A stretch of DNA of 64,000 nt from Micrasema longulum (GCA_022494885.1 JAGVSM010002698.1:42568-106567); one strand, 5' to 3'; positions 30,560 to 41,840 are shown, counted from the first letter of the stretch. Numbers and translations are program-made. The notes: a model not told the origin generated them from the sequence alone.

Positions 30560-30880
30560 ATATCGTATATCGTATATGTGTATGTCATCACTGTCATACG
30601 TATTATTATATAACTTTTGATTCCATTTTCGACATGTATTATAAATTTTTATAATTTTTATTTTTCTATTATTATTTTGTATATTGTTTTGATTATTTTG
30701 CATATTTTTTTGATTACCTGTATATTGTCTTAATATGTAAATAACTATTTTTGATTTTTGATTTATATATCGAAGAGTCCCGACTTAACACGGAATTTTC
30801 TAACAAGTCGGGACATAAAAAAACATATAATTGTGGCTATGTAAAATTGTGTATTTTGTGCATTAAATAAATAAAAAATA
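30560..30880 (+). mobile_element. LINE 3' tail with perfect 10-bp hairpin
   Basis: GTCCCGACTT (30777-30786) pairs perfectly with AAGTCGGGAC (30805-30814) over an 18-base loop, followed by A-rich and AATAAATAAA sequence. Relatives on the minus strand are at 44935-45120, 49560-49760 and, decayed, 63200-63470. It is likely the RNA structure recognised by that family's RT. Confidence 0.65.
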
Positions 30881-31949
30881 AATTTTTAAAAAATCGGTTA
30901 AGAAAATTTCTGCCAAATATAGTGCCTTTTTATTAGATTCGTTGAAACTTATGAACACAAAATAAATAAAAAATGTAGGTACTCGTTTGAAAAAAATTGA
31001 ATATATGACGTTTTTTTAATCCATTGTATTTTCTTTTCACATACACAACGCTTTAATCTAACACCGATTTAGAATGAAATATAGCACATTTGGTTAAAAT
31101 TTAATACGACCTGTTTCAAATCAACATCCTGTAGATTTTAAATGTGTTTGTGTGAGTTTTGCGAACGCGCCAGCTCTGGCTAAACAACCAGTATATCGTA
31201 GACCTTTGCCTAGCATATTACCTTCTTAAAAATGAACTTCTTCCATCTAAAAGTTTGAGTTTATATGTGAAAGCTGGTTTGAAAACAGCAACCAAGTATG
31301 CATGTACAAGTAGTTATAATATGCAGTTATCGCGGGGACTTAATGACCATAGTAATATCAAAAATGCACATTGATTATTTAGATTCGGTGATAGTAAGTA
31401 ATTACGAAAACGTGCCCAATACTGGTTTAAGCATGAAACTTTTCATTTCTAACCTGCATTGTTGTATTTGACACGCTATTTTTTTCATTTATTTATTATT
31501 TTTAAAAAGCCCTCAGGGTTATATTTATATAAGAAATATGATGAGGTCTAATCATGTTATGTCTCGTCTGTGGTAGAGAGTGATTAATTTGATGATTTTT
31601 ATTTTTTATCACCAAATCAAACAAAGCCCTTTGAAAATAGCTGAACCAGTTTACAAAGGGCTAGCTTAATGATAAATTGAGGATTATATCAAGTAATTTT
31701 TTTTATTTTTAATATTATTAAACTTATCCCCACCTATGTAACCTATTTGGCGACGATATTTGCAAGAAGAGGGAATAAGGAAGTTAAGCCCTACGGGAAA
31801 TTATAAATAAAAAATCTTATCTTCCGCACCGTAAAAATAAGAACGTTAAATTGTACTGAGATGTTTTGTGTAAGTATGAAAAAAAATAAAAATCGATTAT
31901 TAAAAATGAACTCATTTTAACGATGTCAGTGATGGCACAAGTTATTGCG
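30881..31949. other. Unassigned AT-rich stretch
   Basis: The chance frame 31159-31374 has no motif. 31620-31670 holds AAAGCCCTTTGAAAATAGCT and AAAGGGCTAGCTT, a small inverted pair. Nothing else was recognised. Confidence 0.3.
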
Positions 31950-32190
31950 TATTATACTATTTTTTTAATATGTTATTTATTTTGTCTTTTAATCTGTTTT
32001 TTACTATGTTTTTGTTATTACGTAACACAATTTTTTTTTCTGTGTTTTTTTACTTTTTTTTTTACATCGTATTTAGTACGTTTTTTACTTCGTCGTTTAG
32101 TTAGTTTTTTGTTTTTTTTTTTACTTTGTCTTTAACTACGTTGTTTACTATGTTTTTTCTATGTTTACTACGTTTTTCTAAAAACATGGT
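31950..32190 (+). repeat. Degenerate T-rich minisatellite
   Basis: Units close to TTTACTAYGTTTTT repeat irregularly (ACTATGTTTTTG, TAGTACGTTTTTTACT, AACTACGTTGTTTACTATG, ACTACGTTTTTC). The 70-codon frame across it is all Phe/Leu/Cys/Tyr from the T runs and is not a protein. Confidence 0.6.
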
Positions 32191-32365
32191 TTTAAAATTA
32201 TTTATTCTATGTATTGAAAACCTTTTTTATATTTTGACTCATTTATAACGGGGTAAACACCCTAGTTAGACAGTCAAAGCAAATTTGTATAAATGTATAA
32301 TTATATGGATATGATATGATAAAAAAAATAAAATAAATATATATTAAGGTACTTAAATTTTTTTA

Positions 32366-33045
32366 TCTTTAAATATATAATTTCTCTGTACGTGTGATGT
32401 CACCGTACTCCTCCTTAACGGCTTAACCGATTTACGTGCGGTTGTCAGAGAAATATAGATCTTTGCGCTGTGCGTGTTCGTACATATTAAAATCTTCAAT
32501 CGAATTTGTAAAAAATAAGTTCGGAGCATAAATGTTTTATTCATCGATCTACCAGGGTTGCATTCGAGGAGAATGCATTTGCAAAAAAATGGAAAGATGT
32601 TGTTTTTTGTGTATAAAAAAAGTTTGTTTTTGAATGTTTAAAAACAACATTTGTTTTTTGAGGATCTCAATCAGATTCTTTCCTTAAATTACTAATAATT
32701 TCTGCCCATTTATTTCTTTTTATTGGATTTTTCGTAATACTAAAATAATATTGAACTCAAATTCATTTTTAAAATCGTATTCCTACATAATTACAACCCA
32801 TTGTTGGTGAGACGACCGGAGTTTGACGTTTGAAAAAGAATGCCATATTTGAAAAAATATTTATTTTGTGTTTTGGAATTCAACCATTCACATGACCTAC
32901 TTAAATTCAATATTTTTTTAATATTGTCAATTTTTAGTTTTGTAATTTAATCACAAACAAGTATCTAGGTTCCTACTTATCAATAAAAAGTCTTTTCCAA
33001 GGCAAGCCGACGTTCGGGCGGGACAACATCTGTCGGGTCAGCTAG
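32366..33045 (+). mobile_element. Helitron, non-autonomous, complete
   Basis: 5' TCTTTAAATATATAATTTCT is preceded by A. 3' GACAACATCTGTCGGGTCAG ends in CTAG and is followed by T. The subterminal CACCGTACTCCTCCTTAACG and CCGATTTACGTGCGG are like lepidopteran Helitron 5' regions. The stem CCGA-CGT-TCGG lies about 25 bases before the end. Total 680 bases, no coding sequence. Confidence 0.85.
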
Positions 33046-33054
33046 TTTATTATA

Positions 33055-33430
33055 TATATTAAAGACGCGTTTTATCAGCTCTGCATGCTCCTCTGGAGCC
33101 AGCGCGATGGTTTGTTTGTTTTGGTTTTGAGTAATTTCCTATTTTTTTATTTTTTTTCTTCCTTTTTCTTGCTAAAGACCTAGGTGGTCTGTTCTCTAAA
33201 ATGTTCCTCCTCCTGTGAAGTAGATTTCCAGTTGTCTTTCCATTTTTGGGAGGTCTTCCACGGGGGCGGGTCCCGTGAGGCTGATTATGCAGTGCGATGT
33301 AAGGGAGTCTGGTGGTGTCCATTCTTTGGGCATGATTGTACCAGTCCCTTCTTCTGTTCTTTTTTTTCATTTTGTTCCAGGGAAATGCAATTACTGCACC
33401 CAAAGAATTTGAAGTATATCTAAACTGCAT
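33055..33430 (-). pseudogene. RTE-like LINE C-terminus
   Basis: The minus frame contains DWYNHAQRMDTTRLP, then LHNQPHGTRPRGRPPK and ends with AGSRGACRADKTRL. Basic GRP(R/P)K tails of this type close the RT proteins of RTE-like and related insect LINEs. It abuts the Helitron end directly. The usual tryptophan after GRPPK is missing and the frame ends abruptly. Overlapping plus-strand frames are shadows. Confidence 0.75.
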
Positions 33431-34800
33431 CAATTGGTTAATCTAGTGACCTAAAAACATTTCGAATTATGCTTATCTTTCTGATAAATATTTCAATCTT
33501 GGACGTTGGCAATGTACAAGGCGACGAAACGACGAAATTCAAACGATAAATAACGCATTATAAGTCGCCATTATCGAAATCACGATACAATTTATTTCTT
33601 CGACAAAACACAAAGAAAAGGTCAAGAGTCGCGTCGTTCCCTTTCAAAGTTCAAAGAAGTAAGGTTTTTAGTACATTTTACCTTCGATACAACACACATT
33701 TTCCTTACAATTAATAACTAGAACATTCAGTTTATTGATTAATGTATTTAAAAAATCATAAATGCAAAATTACAAACCAAAATAATAATAATTCAAACAA
33801 GCGGAGCAGTGCGGTATAGCAAAATACTTGTAAGGATCTATTGGTTCCTATAAAGGTAATATTCTACCCGCACGCCCGACTTGTGTTTATCGGCGCAGTG
33901 GGAATGGTAGAAATACCCGCTACGCCGGCTCCACTTTAAAGGCGAGAAAGTTAGGTATACTTGATTATCTCGACTGAAAATTTTATGTCAACGCTTCAAG
34001 ATGCTCCAAATAACACACACACATCTTTAAAAAGGAAGATAGGCTGTCGTTTCATTTACGTACACACCTACTCTTGCACAGCTCATATAAGAGACACGAG
34101 AGCTTGTGCGTAGGATGTTTTGTTTAGCCAATGAGTTAATAAATTATATCCGTCTTCTTTTCACACATTATTTTTATATCATTGGTGAGCAGAAAGGCGA
34201 CATTTTCCAATTGTATTTGTGGATTGTTGTTTGTTCGTCGTTCTGCGAATGCGAATATGGACAAATTAATTATATTTTATTATTTATATTTGTCAAATAT
34301 TTCATTTAAAAATTATGTACAGTATTAGGTTATAATGTATTCCTCACTGGAAAATCCCGTGCCGAAGAATACAGTTTCCAAGTTTTTTGAAAAAAGGACT
34401 TTTTTTTATCAATATGCTAATACAATAGAATTCAGAACAAAATGTTTTTTTTCAATTTACGTAATTTAGTCAAAGAACTACTTTATGCAATAAAATTTAG
34501 TAAACAAAATATACATTGTACATGCTCTTTCACAAATAAGAGTTTTTTTTTACATTTCATTGATACCTTTACTATAAATTTCAGTACCAACATAAAATAT
34601 ATGCATACAATTTTAATGTTTTATGACAGACATGGGTATAGCATATTTGATAAATATGCTATAAAATTCAGTGAATAAAATTAACTACATACGTTTTGTA
34701 AGTTCTTTGACAATGAATAGCTTTTTAAATTTGAAAGATGTACTATCCAATTCATTAAGTACAACATGTTTTTAGACAAAAAAAGGTTTTTTTGTTTTTT
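33431..34800. other. Unassigned, apparently low-copy DNA
   Basis: No repeat partner was recognised. There is some CpG (GTCGCGTCGTTCCC, CTACCCGCACGCCCGAC) and TTTCAAAGTTCAAAG, a DR1-like nuclear-receptor half-site pair, at about 33644-33658. The frames 34106-34309 and 34442-34678 have no motifs. It may be host non-repetitive sequence. Confidence 0.3.
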
Positions 34801-35515
34801 TATTTTATTTATTTTTATTTATTAAGGAAAAACAACAGTTGTTATATAAGAATAAAAAAAAGTACATAAATCCAGTTAAAGTTTTTCACAAATATAATGA
34901 GAGAACATGATACACAGTAAAGAGAAAAATAATATATTATATGAGACATGAGAAAAAAAAAGAGCTCGTAAGAAGGTTAAGGGATGAGGAAATAGAGTGG
35001 AGGAGTGGAGGAGAGGGATTTTCATAATACAGTTGACCAATTAAAAATTTTGATATTATAATAAAATAAAAATAATTAAAGGAACATAAACTTATTACAC
35101 ACTGACAAATGTTTCATTTTACAGTGTTTTAAAAAGTTTTTTTTTGAAGTCACAAAATTTTGTATTGAAAATATCTAAATGGGGACAAAGTAAATTAAAT
35201 TTGGAGCAGCTACGATAAATAAACGAGTTTTTAAAATATTTTTTTTGGGCAATGAATTATAAAAAAAATGAACTTGTCGTGTTGACTTTACGGGACATTT
35301 GATTGAAATACGCTCCAAGAGATATGGACTATCGATAAAATTCTTTAAAATTTTGAAGAGGAAAGACGGATCAGAAATGCTTCTACGTTTAGTAAGGGAA
35401 GTTAAACTATGAAAGGAAGAAGAGTCTTCATACGAGTCAAAATATGTAAGAGATTTACGATCAAGTTTTATGTTTTCATTTGACAAATATACAACAAAAT
35501 TAATGAAATAAGATG
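34801..35515 (-). pseudogene. Jockey-like LINE C-terminus and 3'-UTR
   Basis: The minus frame 35175-35486 holds RRSISDPSFLFKILKNF, IDSPYLLERISIKCPVKS and, after a frameshift, DIFNTKFCDFKKKLFKTL, a typical Jockey end. The UTR runs down to a TTCTTATATAACAACTGTTG hairpin-like end and a long A/T tail at about 34801. Confidence 0.75.
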
Positions 35516-35572
35516 TAAATAAACACTTAAATATTTTTTATGACGTGTTACAAATATATTACACAAATACTC

Positions 35573-35640
35573 AAAGCGCCCTTGAGGTATTATATGACGA
35601 AAATGGCGCTTTATAAGTTATCCATAATAATTCTTCCTCT
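35573..35640 (+). mobile_element. L2/CR1-like 3' terminus only
   Basis: AAAGCGCCCTTGAGGTATTA through AATGGCGCTTTATAAGTTAT CCATAATAATT is the GCGCC/GGCGC terminal hairpin of the family at 41122-41840. No coding part remains. Confidence 0.65.
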
Positions 35641-36159
35641 TATTAGATTATGATAACTGGTATATGGTGAGTATGTATTCGAAACTTCATAAAAAAATAA
35701 CCGATATTTTAGGATGTAAATTGATTTTTCGATAACGATTCAATCTTTCGCTGATTTTTGCCGGCTGTCCTGTTACACTGTAGCAAAGCCCGCATAGAGT
35801 GGGTTAATAGGCACACTGAAATATTTTAATTGAAAACGTTCTGTCACTACAAGCAAAGATCTGTAGATCCTTTTATCAAAATGGCCTTGATGTTCTATGT
35901 ATCTCCTGTGTGATATAACGAAGACCGTCCTAGTTTATTATACAAATATAAAGCATTTACCATAATTATTAGGTGCTGTTTAAATATGTAACAGTATATT
36001 ATTCATATAAATAGGTATAAAAACAAAATGACATAATGTCAAGGATAATGTTTACTATAATTATTATTAAAACATGACTTTATCTCACGTTTTTCAAAGC
36101 GAGTCCAGGCGATCTATTAAAAACGCCCTTTATTAAAAAAAAATAAAATTTAAAATTTT
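35641..36159. other. Unassigned AT-rich stretch
   Basis: No frame over 60 codons and no repeat partner were recognised. Confidence 0.3.
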
Positions 36160-36420
36160 ATTTTTTATTATTTGTTATTTTCTTTTATTAAAGAAACATA
36201 CAGTACAATTGTACTGTAATGAAATTTCATTGTTTTATAGTATGTACAGTTAGACATAACTCTAATGGACCGGTGAAGTTTCCATATTATATTATTATTA
36301 TATCTAAGGTCATCAATTAACTATTTTTATTTTTTCAAGTACAAAAAAAAGGAAAAAAACATAAATGAAAGTAGTTTAAAAATTAAAATTAGAGTAAAAA
36401 AGTTATTAAAAAAGTTTGTA
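36160..36420 (-). mobile_element. Jockey-like LINE 3'-UTR
   Basis: In reverse: ATAATATGGAAACTTCACCG, then GTCCATTAGAGTTATGTCTA and TATGTTTCTTTAATAAAAG, matching 14600-14710. No coding part was recognised. Confidence 0.5.
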
Positions 36421-36688
36421 GTTAGTATTTACATAAACGGAAGTAATACAATAATATAAACGTAATTAAATGGTAAGAATTGAAATAAATGAGAATAAAA
36501 AAAATATGCTCAAATGCAAAAAAATAACAATTTAAAATAGGAAATACATGTATGTACATGCATATTTTAAGATATTTAAAAGAGAAACGATGAGAAGAAA
36601 CTTTAAAAAATATAAAAGACAATAAATTTATGTCAATTCAAAAAACACCTTAAAAAATAATGACACATTAAAGTATGAAAAAGTTTGT

Positions 36689-36955
36689 CGGCCTCGTGGT
36701 GTAATGGTCAGCGCGTTAGCCTGCCAATCAGAGGTCTCGGGTTTGATTCCCGACATGGTTGATGTGAAATATTTATTCAAATGGGTGTTTTCACAGTAGA
36801 ATATTTCATAGTTCCTGGACTGGTACATGAAGCGTAAGACTGATCATCTTTCCTTCATGTAACAAAAATGATCAAGATACGCTGCGATTGGTGTACCAAT
36901 CAGTGCCCTATGCACCATTCGGTGCGGTAAGGGAACGACGATGATGTTGATGAAA
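36689..36955 (+). mobile_element. tRNA-derived SINE, reference full-length copy
   Basis: Head: GGCCTCGTGGTGTAATGGTC AGCGCG, an A box, and CGGGTTTGATTCCCG, a B box with a paired T-arm. Middle: GAATATTTCATAGTTCCTGG and GAAGCGTAAGACTGATCATC. End: GTGCCCTATGCACCATTCGG TGCGG and a GATGATGTTGATGAAA tail. About 267 bases. Other copies: 1806, 6492, 16920, 19185, 21690, 22055, 40845, 46855, 51315, 54165 and 55030. It depends on a LINE partner for movement. Confidence 0.85.
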
Positions 36956-37128
36956 GTAAGAAAAGCAATTTGTTATTTTTAAAAGCAATTCTAAAAGAAA
37001 TCAAAAGTAGTGTAAAGGTATAAAACATGTCAAGTGCAGCAGAGAAAAAAGAAAAAATAACAAGTGTATCATCATTCTCTTTCCGCACCGAATGTTTGCT
37101 TCCTTTTTCCCAAACACGCTCGGTGTCT

Positions 37129-37866
37129 CAGAATAATAACCTTATAGAGTCGCCCATACGGAGAAAAACCATTATATGATTATTGATCACGAACTTAGCT
37201 TCAGATTGCAGCAATACAACGGGCTGTCGGTACTTGCTTTGAGAATTACGAGCGCAAACCGAAACCGTCCATTGCACGTTTGTTGTTAAACTAAAAACTG
37301 TTAACTGTATTACAAAATAAAGCCTTTAGAATCATTTTGAAAAAAAACAGATACACGAGGGTAAAGTCGATGGTAAATGAAATGAAATTATTAACATATA
37401 AACAAAGAATATTTTACAATACAATAATATTTGTTCATAAAATTATAAACTCTAATAAAAAAACAGAATTTTGGAAAAAAAATTGATCGGAACCAGCATG
37501 AACACGATCACAATACTAGAGAAAAGAACAAAATTAGACTTCCATTTAGGAAAAGGCAAAGTCACAAAATTCAATTTTATTTAAAGCAATTAAAAAGTAT
37601 TACGAAATGGAAAAAAATATTTATGAAGAAAAAAACATATCAAAATTTAAAATAATGGTCAAGACATACGTGATAAACAATTTATAAATTAAATATATTT
37701 GCATTGTTTTATTAGAACACACATAACAATATGTATGATATGTGTGCCCTACTTTAAGATTTAAATAAAAATTGAAAAAAAACAAACTAAAACAAAATAA
37801 AAAATTTGGAACGCTTTTGTTCTATGCAATAGAGCTTAATGGCATCTCTAGATAATTATTACTCTG
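37129..37866. mobile_element. MITE (CAGAGTAATAACGG family) interrupted by a LINE
   Basis: Left end CAGAATAATAACCTTATAGA; right end TTATTACTCTG (to 37866). The two halves are continuous with 55841-56088, except for a LINE between TTGTTGTTAAACTAAAAACT and TTTGGAACGCTTTTGTTCTA. AAACTAAAA on both sides (37288-37296, 37784-37792) is a plausible target duplication. Confidence 0.7.
37297..37783 (+). pseudogene. LINE C-terminus nested in the MITE
   Basis: It encodes NKAFRIILKKNRYTR, NEMKLLTYKQRIFYNT and, after a frameshift near 37484, HDHNTREKNKIRLPFRK. This is the QNKA(F/I)R...H.HNTR tail of insect LINEs, ending with a polyA-like run. It is short and 5'-truncated, as expected of target-primed insertion. 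Confidence 0.7.
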
Positions 37867-37899
37867 AGAGTGACACAGTGATATATGCTATGTTATTTC

Positions 37900-38385
37900 A
37901 GAAAAAAATAAAGACTAGATTACACGATTTCGTTAACTTTCAGTTGAGATATTGTTTTTGCTAATAATAAATATGCTAGTCTCGTGGGTTCGTGTGTAAC
38001 TGCTCTCATGTAAAAATGACTTTTTTTGAGTTTTGCCAATATTGTTCCAGGGGTACGATTTAATGCTTAGAATCTTGTTCTGTATTGTAATCTGTATAAT
38101 ACAGACGTAAATGATGAGTTCTCAAAACTAAATCTATATATGTGAGTGAAAGACAAATCTACGCTTTGATAAACTGTAAATAAAAAAATGTATTAAATTT
38201 TCCCAAATTGGCAGCCTCCATTTTTGGCATGCAAAATATAGCCCTCGGCTAGTCGGTTTTTCATTGTAATTCGCAATAAATCAACAAAAAAAATAACACC
38301 TTTAAAGCGAAAGTAGAAATTATTCTAAAAAATCATTGTTGGCGTTAAACGATCTTTTGAGGAAATAATTGGCAATAATAGAACA
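37900..38385 (+). repeat. Dispersed repeat A, intact copy
   Basis: GTAACTGCTCTCATGTAAAA, AATACAGACGTAAATGATGA, TTTCATTGTAATTCGCAATA and GCGTTAAACGATCTTTTGAG recur in order at 47690-48895. No frame or TIR was recognised. The copy at 47690 is interrupted by a LINE. Confidence 0.7.
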
Positions 38386-38394
38386 CAAGGTATC

Positions 38395-38490
38395 CGCCGG
38401 ATATTGAGCAACAATACGGTTTTTAGCCGGATAGTTACATTAGGCCGGATAGTTACATTAGGCCGGATAGGCCGGATACCGGATAGTTAG
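38395..38490 (+). repeat. CCGGATAG minisatellite
   Basis: TAGTTACATTAGGCCGGA repeats twice perfectly, with partial units on both sides (GCCGGATAGGCCGGATACCG GATAG). It is GC-rich compared with its surroundings and was not found elsewhere in the window. Confidence 0.75.
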
Positions 38491-38499
38491 CGAATATCA

Positions 38500-38924
38500 G
38501 TTTTATCTCTAGTAATAATCCAAAAAAAAATATCCAAAATAATATGTATTCCTATGATTAGTGATGTCGTTTTCGAAAACTCTTCGTTCAAAGTTAAAAA
38601 CCAATTTTTATGAACCAGCTAATTAAATTGATATATAATACCTGTACTGTCTTGACACATTACACATTTTTATTTATTTAAAGTTGGCATGCCCTCGGGC
38701 ACATTATGTTTTTAATTTAATTGTTGTATTCATGGTATGCTTTAGACATTGTCATATTATTATAAAAAGTCATTCAAAAATATTTAAAGTTGTTAGCGAC
38801 ATGTTTTCAAAACTTCGTAAGCAATTTATTAACTTTAGCTACACGGAGCAAGTATTTAAAGGTTGTCTGTACTTTCATTTTAAACAAACATCTTTAATTG
38901 AATTACGCCATTATTTAGGTAGGT
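38500..38924. other. Unassigned
   Basis: The 116-codon frame 38684-39034 starts here but runs into LINE UTR sequence. It shows no recognisable domain and is probably chance. Confidence 0.3.
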
Positions 38925-39510
38925 ATTTATTTATTTTGTTCACTAACGCCCAAAAGGCATTTACAAAAAATAAAAATGAAATACATGCTAACATACTAAA
39001 TAATAAACACAGAATATACAGAAAAAGTTTGTGAAATTAGTTAAAAAGGATATGATAAAAAGTTTTACAAAGTAAAAACAATAATAACAAAGGTATGCAA
39101 GAAAAAACAGTGAGCATATAAACAAAAAATGCAAAGATATAAGCTTATGAAATAAATTATGTAAAGCAAACAATAAATAAAGTGTTACGGTAAGCAAGAA
39201 AGACATTTTAAGTTAAATTAATAAACAAGCAAGCATATATTATCACGAAAAAATAAGAAATAAAAATATGTATCAATGAAATGCGTATTTGCCAATACTA
39301 AAATGCAATTTGATATAATAGTGAAAAATAAAAAACAAGTATAAGGTAATAAAAATAAACAAGTACGTATTTTTTTTTAATTTATGAAATTGAATTGTCA
39401 ATAATAGTTTGACGAGCAGCTACAAATAAACTTAATATTGTGGACATATAAGATGGTAAAGAATTGGACAGAATGTCTGCAGCCGTTCCATAAGTGTTAC
39501 CTAACCTATG
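38925..39510 (-). mobile_element. LINE 3' end (CGCCCAAAAGGC family)
   Basis: Minus-strand codons near 39490-39400 read RLGNTYGTAADILSNSLPSY. An A-rich UTR follows to a terminal GCCTTTTGGGCG (38948-38960 in reverse). The UTR resembles 47807-48120 (CGCCCATAAGGC). Truncated. Confidence 0.45.
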
Positions 39511-39939
39511 CACTATGCAGTCTCGGTATCAATGAATTGTTTTGTTGGTTGGAAGAAGTACTGGAGCAATGAAACAATAAAGTACTCCTAGTGTTGACAG
39601 CAGGTACTCTAAAATTAATCAATTCAAGTATTTTTGGTGCGTCAAAAAGAGAGTTTACAATTTTATACAGTACAGTACAGTTTTATAGGTATGTTTTTAT
39701 GTTTAGTTTATTTTGGCATCAATAAATAATTTTCCGTTTTTGTTGGAGATTCCTAAGTTTGCTTCTAATACCTTGATAATTTACATTATAATTTTACAAT
39801 AATAATAATAATTCTATGTGATATTAAAAATAAAGAAATTACAAAAAATAGAATACTTAAAACATTCTTGAAAAAGTTAAAAAGTTTTTCATAAATGATA
39901 AAAAAAAAATTACAAAACAAACTGATTTATATTTAAATT

Positions 39940-40258
39940 TATTTCAACAGAGAGGGAAAACATTTTTGAGAAGGGAATATGGAAGTCTAGGCATTTACAG
40001 GGCTTATGACCTGTCATTGGCTGGTTTAAGTGGCCACTTTACACACTGTGTAACATTCACCATTCTGCCCACGTTTGAACATCCACATTTTCTCAACTCT
40101 TCCATCTGTTGACTTTCGTGAAGTAAAAGAGCTGAAACCTTTATCACGTGAGTGAGATTCATCCGGCTGAACCAAATCACCTACTAGGCAACGCCTGAAA
40201 ACAATTTTCCAATTTTTATACTTCTTCTTTTACCAGGTAGTAATTCAACAATGTTTGT
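39940..40258 (+). mobile_element. Abundant palindromic element, long copy
   Basis: It carries the family order from TTTCAACAGAGAGGGAAAAC, CAGGGCTTATGACCTGTCAT and GGCCACTTTACACACTGTGT, through GTTGACTTTCGTGAAG, to AGGCAACGCCTGAAAACAAT. Only the far terminus is weak. Plus orientation. Confidence 0.7.
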
Positions 40259-40339
40259 TGTTATATACAGAGAATAAAACCAATGACAGAAATAAAATAA
40301 TTTAAAAAATTAGCACAAAAAAAGTCTACAACAACAACA

Positions 40340-40850
40340 AACCATCTCGCCGTTTCCCCATGAGGGTAAGCAGAGATGATAGAACGCCCCATCCTTCTAT
40401 TTTTGCATACATATCTCGCTTCCTCTACATTCATACATCTTCTCATGCACGCGCGCCGATTTTTCCGACTTTTGACATGTCCATCTTCAAGTATTTGTTG
40501 GATTTGGTCATGCCATGTCTTTCTCGGTCTTCCCTCATTTCTGCACCCATCAAAATTCGCATTGTAAATATTCTTTGCCGTTCTTTTGCAGTCCATTCGC
40601 TCTGCATGTCCAAACTAGCGTAAAGCTTTTTTCTTGATTTTGTCGATAGTGCCTATCTCAGCATTACAATGTGTACGGTTCTCGACATTTGTGCATCTGC
40701 CGTACATAGTTTTAGCACACTTTCGCCTGAAAGATCGCATTTCGACAGCATTCATCCTACCTTCATCCCTGTTTTTCCAAGTTTATTCTTCGCTCCCATA
40801 CATCAGAGTCGGGACTCTATTGTGAACGTCTTATTTATACTATATTTATT
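40340..40850 (-). pseudogene. RTE-like LINE, C-terminal third
   Basis: Read from 40850 down: RVPTLMYGSEE, RMNAVEMRSFRRK, MYGRCTNVEN, IDKIKKKALR, then RMDCKRTAKNIYNANFDG, GRPRKTWHDQIQQIL and RSIISAYPHGE. This is the usual post-palm region (LYGSE...NA.EMR...GRPRK.W). There are a few stops near 40808 and 40620. The same family is at 59165-59600. Confidence 0.8.
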
Positions 40851-41022
40851 TAAAAAGGGTGTTATCACCCTAGAATATTTCATAGTATCTGGACTGCTAC
40901 CTGAAGCTTAAGACTGACCATCTTACCTCATGTAACAAAATAATAATCAAGATACGCTGCGGTTGGTGTACCAATGCAGTGCCCTATGCACCATAAGGTG
41001 CGGAAAGGGTATGATGATGATA
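40845..41022 (+). mobile_element. SINE, 3' two thirds
   Basis: AGAATATTTCATAGTATCTG, CTGAAGCTTAAGACTGACCA and GTGCCCTATGCACCATAAGG, then TGCGGAAAGGGTATGATGAT, match 36775-36955. The head is lost. Confidence 0.75.
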
Positions 41023-41121
41023 AATTTTGCCTCTTGCCAGTGGCGTCTTTGATACCAAACTTCTAGTGAAGCTCAGATTTTAAGGACAAGTATAATATGC
41101 GTAAATATTAAATAGGTTACC

Positions 41122-41840
41122 TACTACCAGCTGAGACAAATTAAATGCATACGCAAAAATTTGCTGGTTGATGCCGCCCGTCAATTAATAAATGCGTTTG
41201 TACTGTCTAGAGTCGATTATTGTTATGGTATCTATGCAGGTCTACCAATGAACAAAATGACTCGCCTACAATCTGTATTGAATGCCGCAGCGAGACTTTT
41301 TTTTTGAATCTCTAATTTCAGTCATATCACTCCACTACTTCGGGAACTACACTAGCTACGTTTTCCACAAAGGGTCGAATACAATTTCTGTTGGCTTATG
41401 TATAAGTCACTGCACAACTCTGCTCCGAAATATCTAAGGGAACTATGCATTCCAGATGAACTAGCTGACAGGCGTCTCACGCTTAGATCAGCTACGTCTA
41501 CGGCGAGAGGAAAAGTTATTATACCTCTACGCAAACAGCGCACTAAATTTAGTGAACGCGCATTTGCGGTTGCAGGCCCTATGGCATGGAATGCTCTCCC
41601 AGCAGAGGTGCGAGGCTGTGAAAGTGAAGTGATGTTTCAGAAAAAACTTAAAACCCACTTGTTCTCTAAATCATTTGAATAAATCCGTAGCACGTGACAA
41701 CAAAATAAATTGTTTTTATTAAATTACAAATTTTAAAGCTTCAATCAAATTAATTTAACAATAGAATCACTATGTAAAGCGCCCTTGAGGTATTTTATTA
41801 CGAAAATGGCGCTATATAAGTTATCCATAATAATAATAAA
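41122..41840 (+). pseudogene. L2/CR1-type LINE: RT C-terminus and 3' hairpin
   Basis: One frame from about 41122: RQLINAFVLSRVDYCYG, AGLPMNKMTRLQSVLNAA, RLFF then TGA, ISNFSHITPLLREL, then TAG where a Trp is expected, YKSLHNSAPKYLRELC and FAVAGPMAWNALPAEVR. It ends at 41682 with KTHLFSKSFE. Only two stops disrupt it. The UTR ends in GCGCCCTTGAGG...GGCGC and an ATAATAATAATAAA tail. The catalytic palm is absent. Confidence 0.9.

Noticed and set aside
31923..32135. Membrane protein ORF
   Set aside because: The Phe/Leu/Cys-rich translation comes from a T-rich minisatellite.
33184..33423. Plus-strand frame with Cys-rich translation
   Set aside because: Antisense shadow of the RTE-like C-terminus at 33055-33430.
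38684..39034. 116-codon plus-strand frame as a gene
   Set aside because: Its C-terminal third lies in LINE 3'-UTR sequence of the opposite strand and it has no motif.
40360..40623. Plus-strand frames over the RTE-like LINE
   Set aside because: They are antisense shadows of the minus-strand RT C-terminus.
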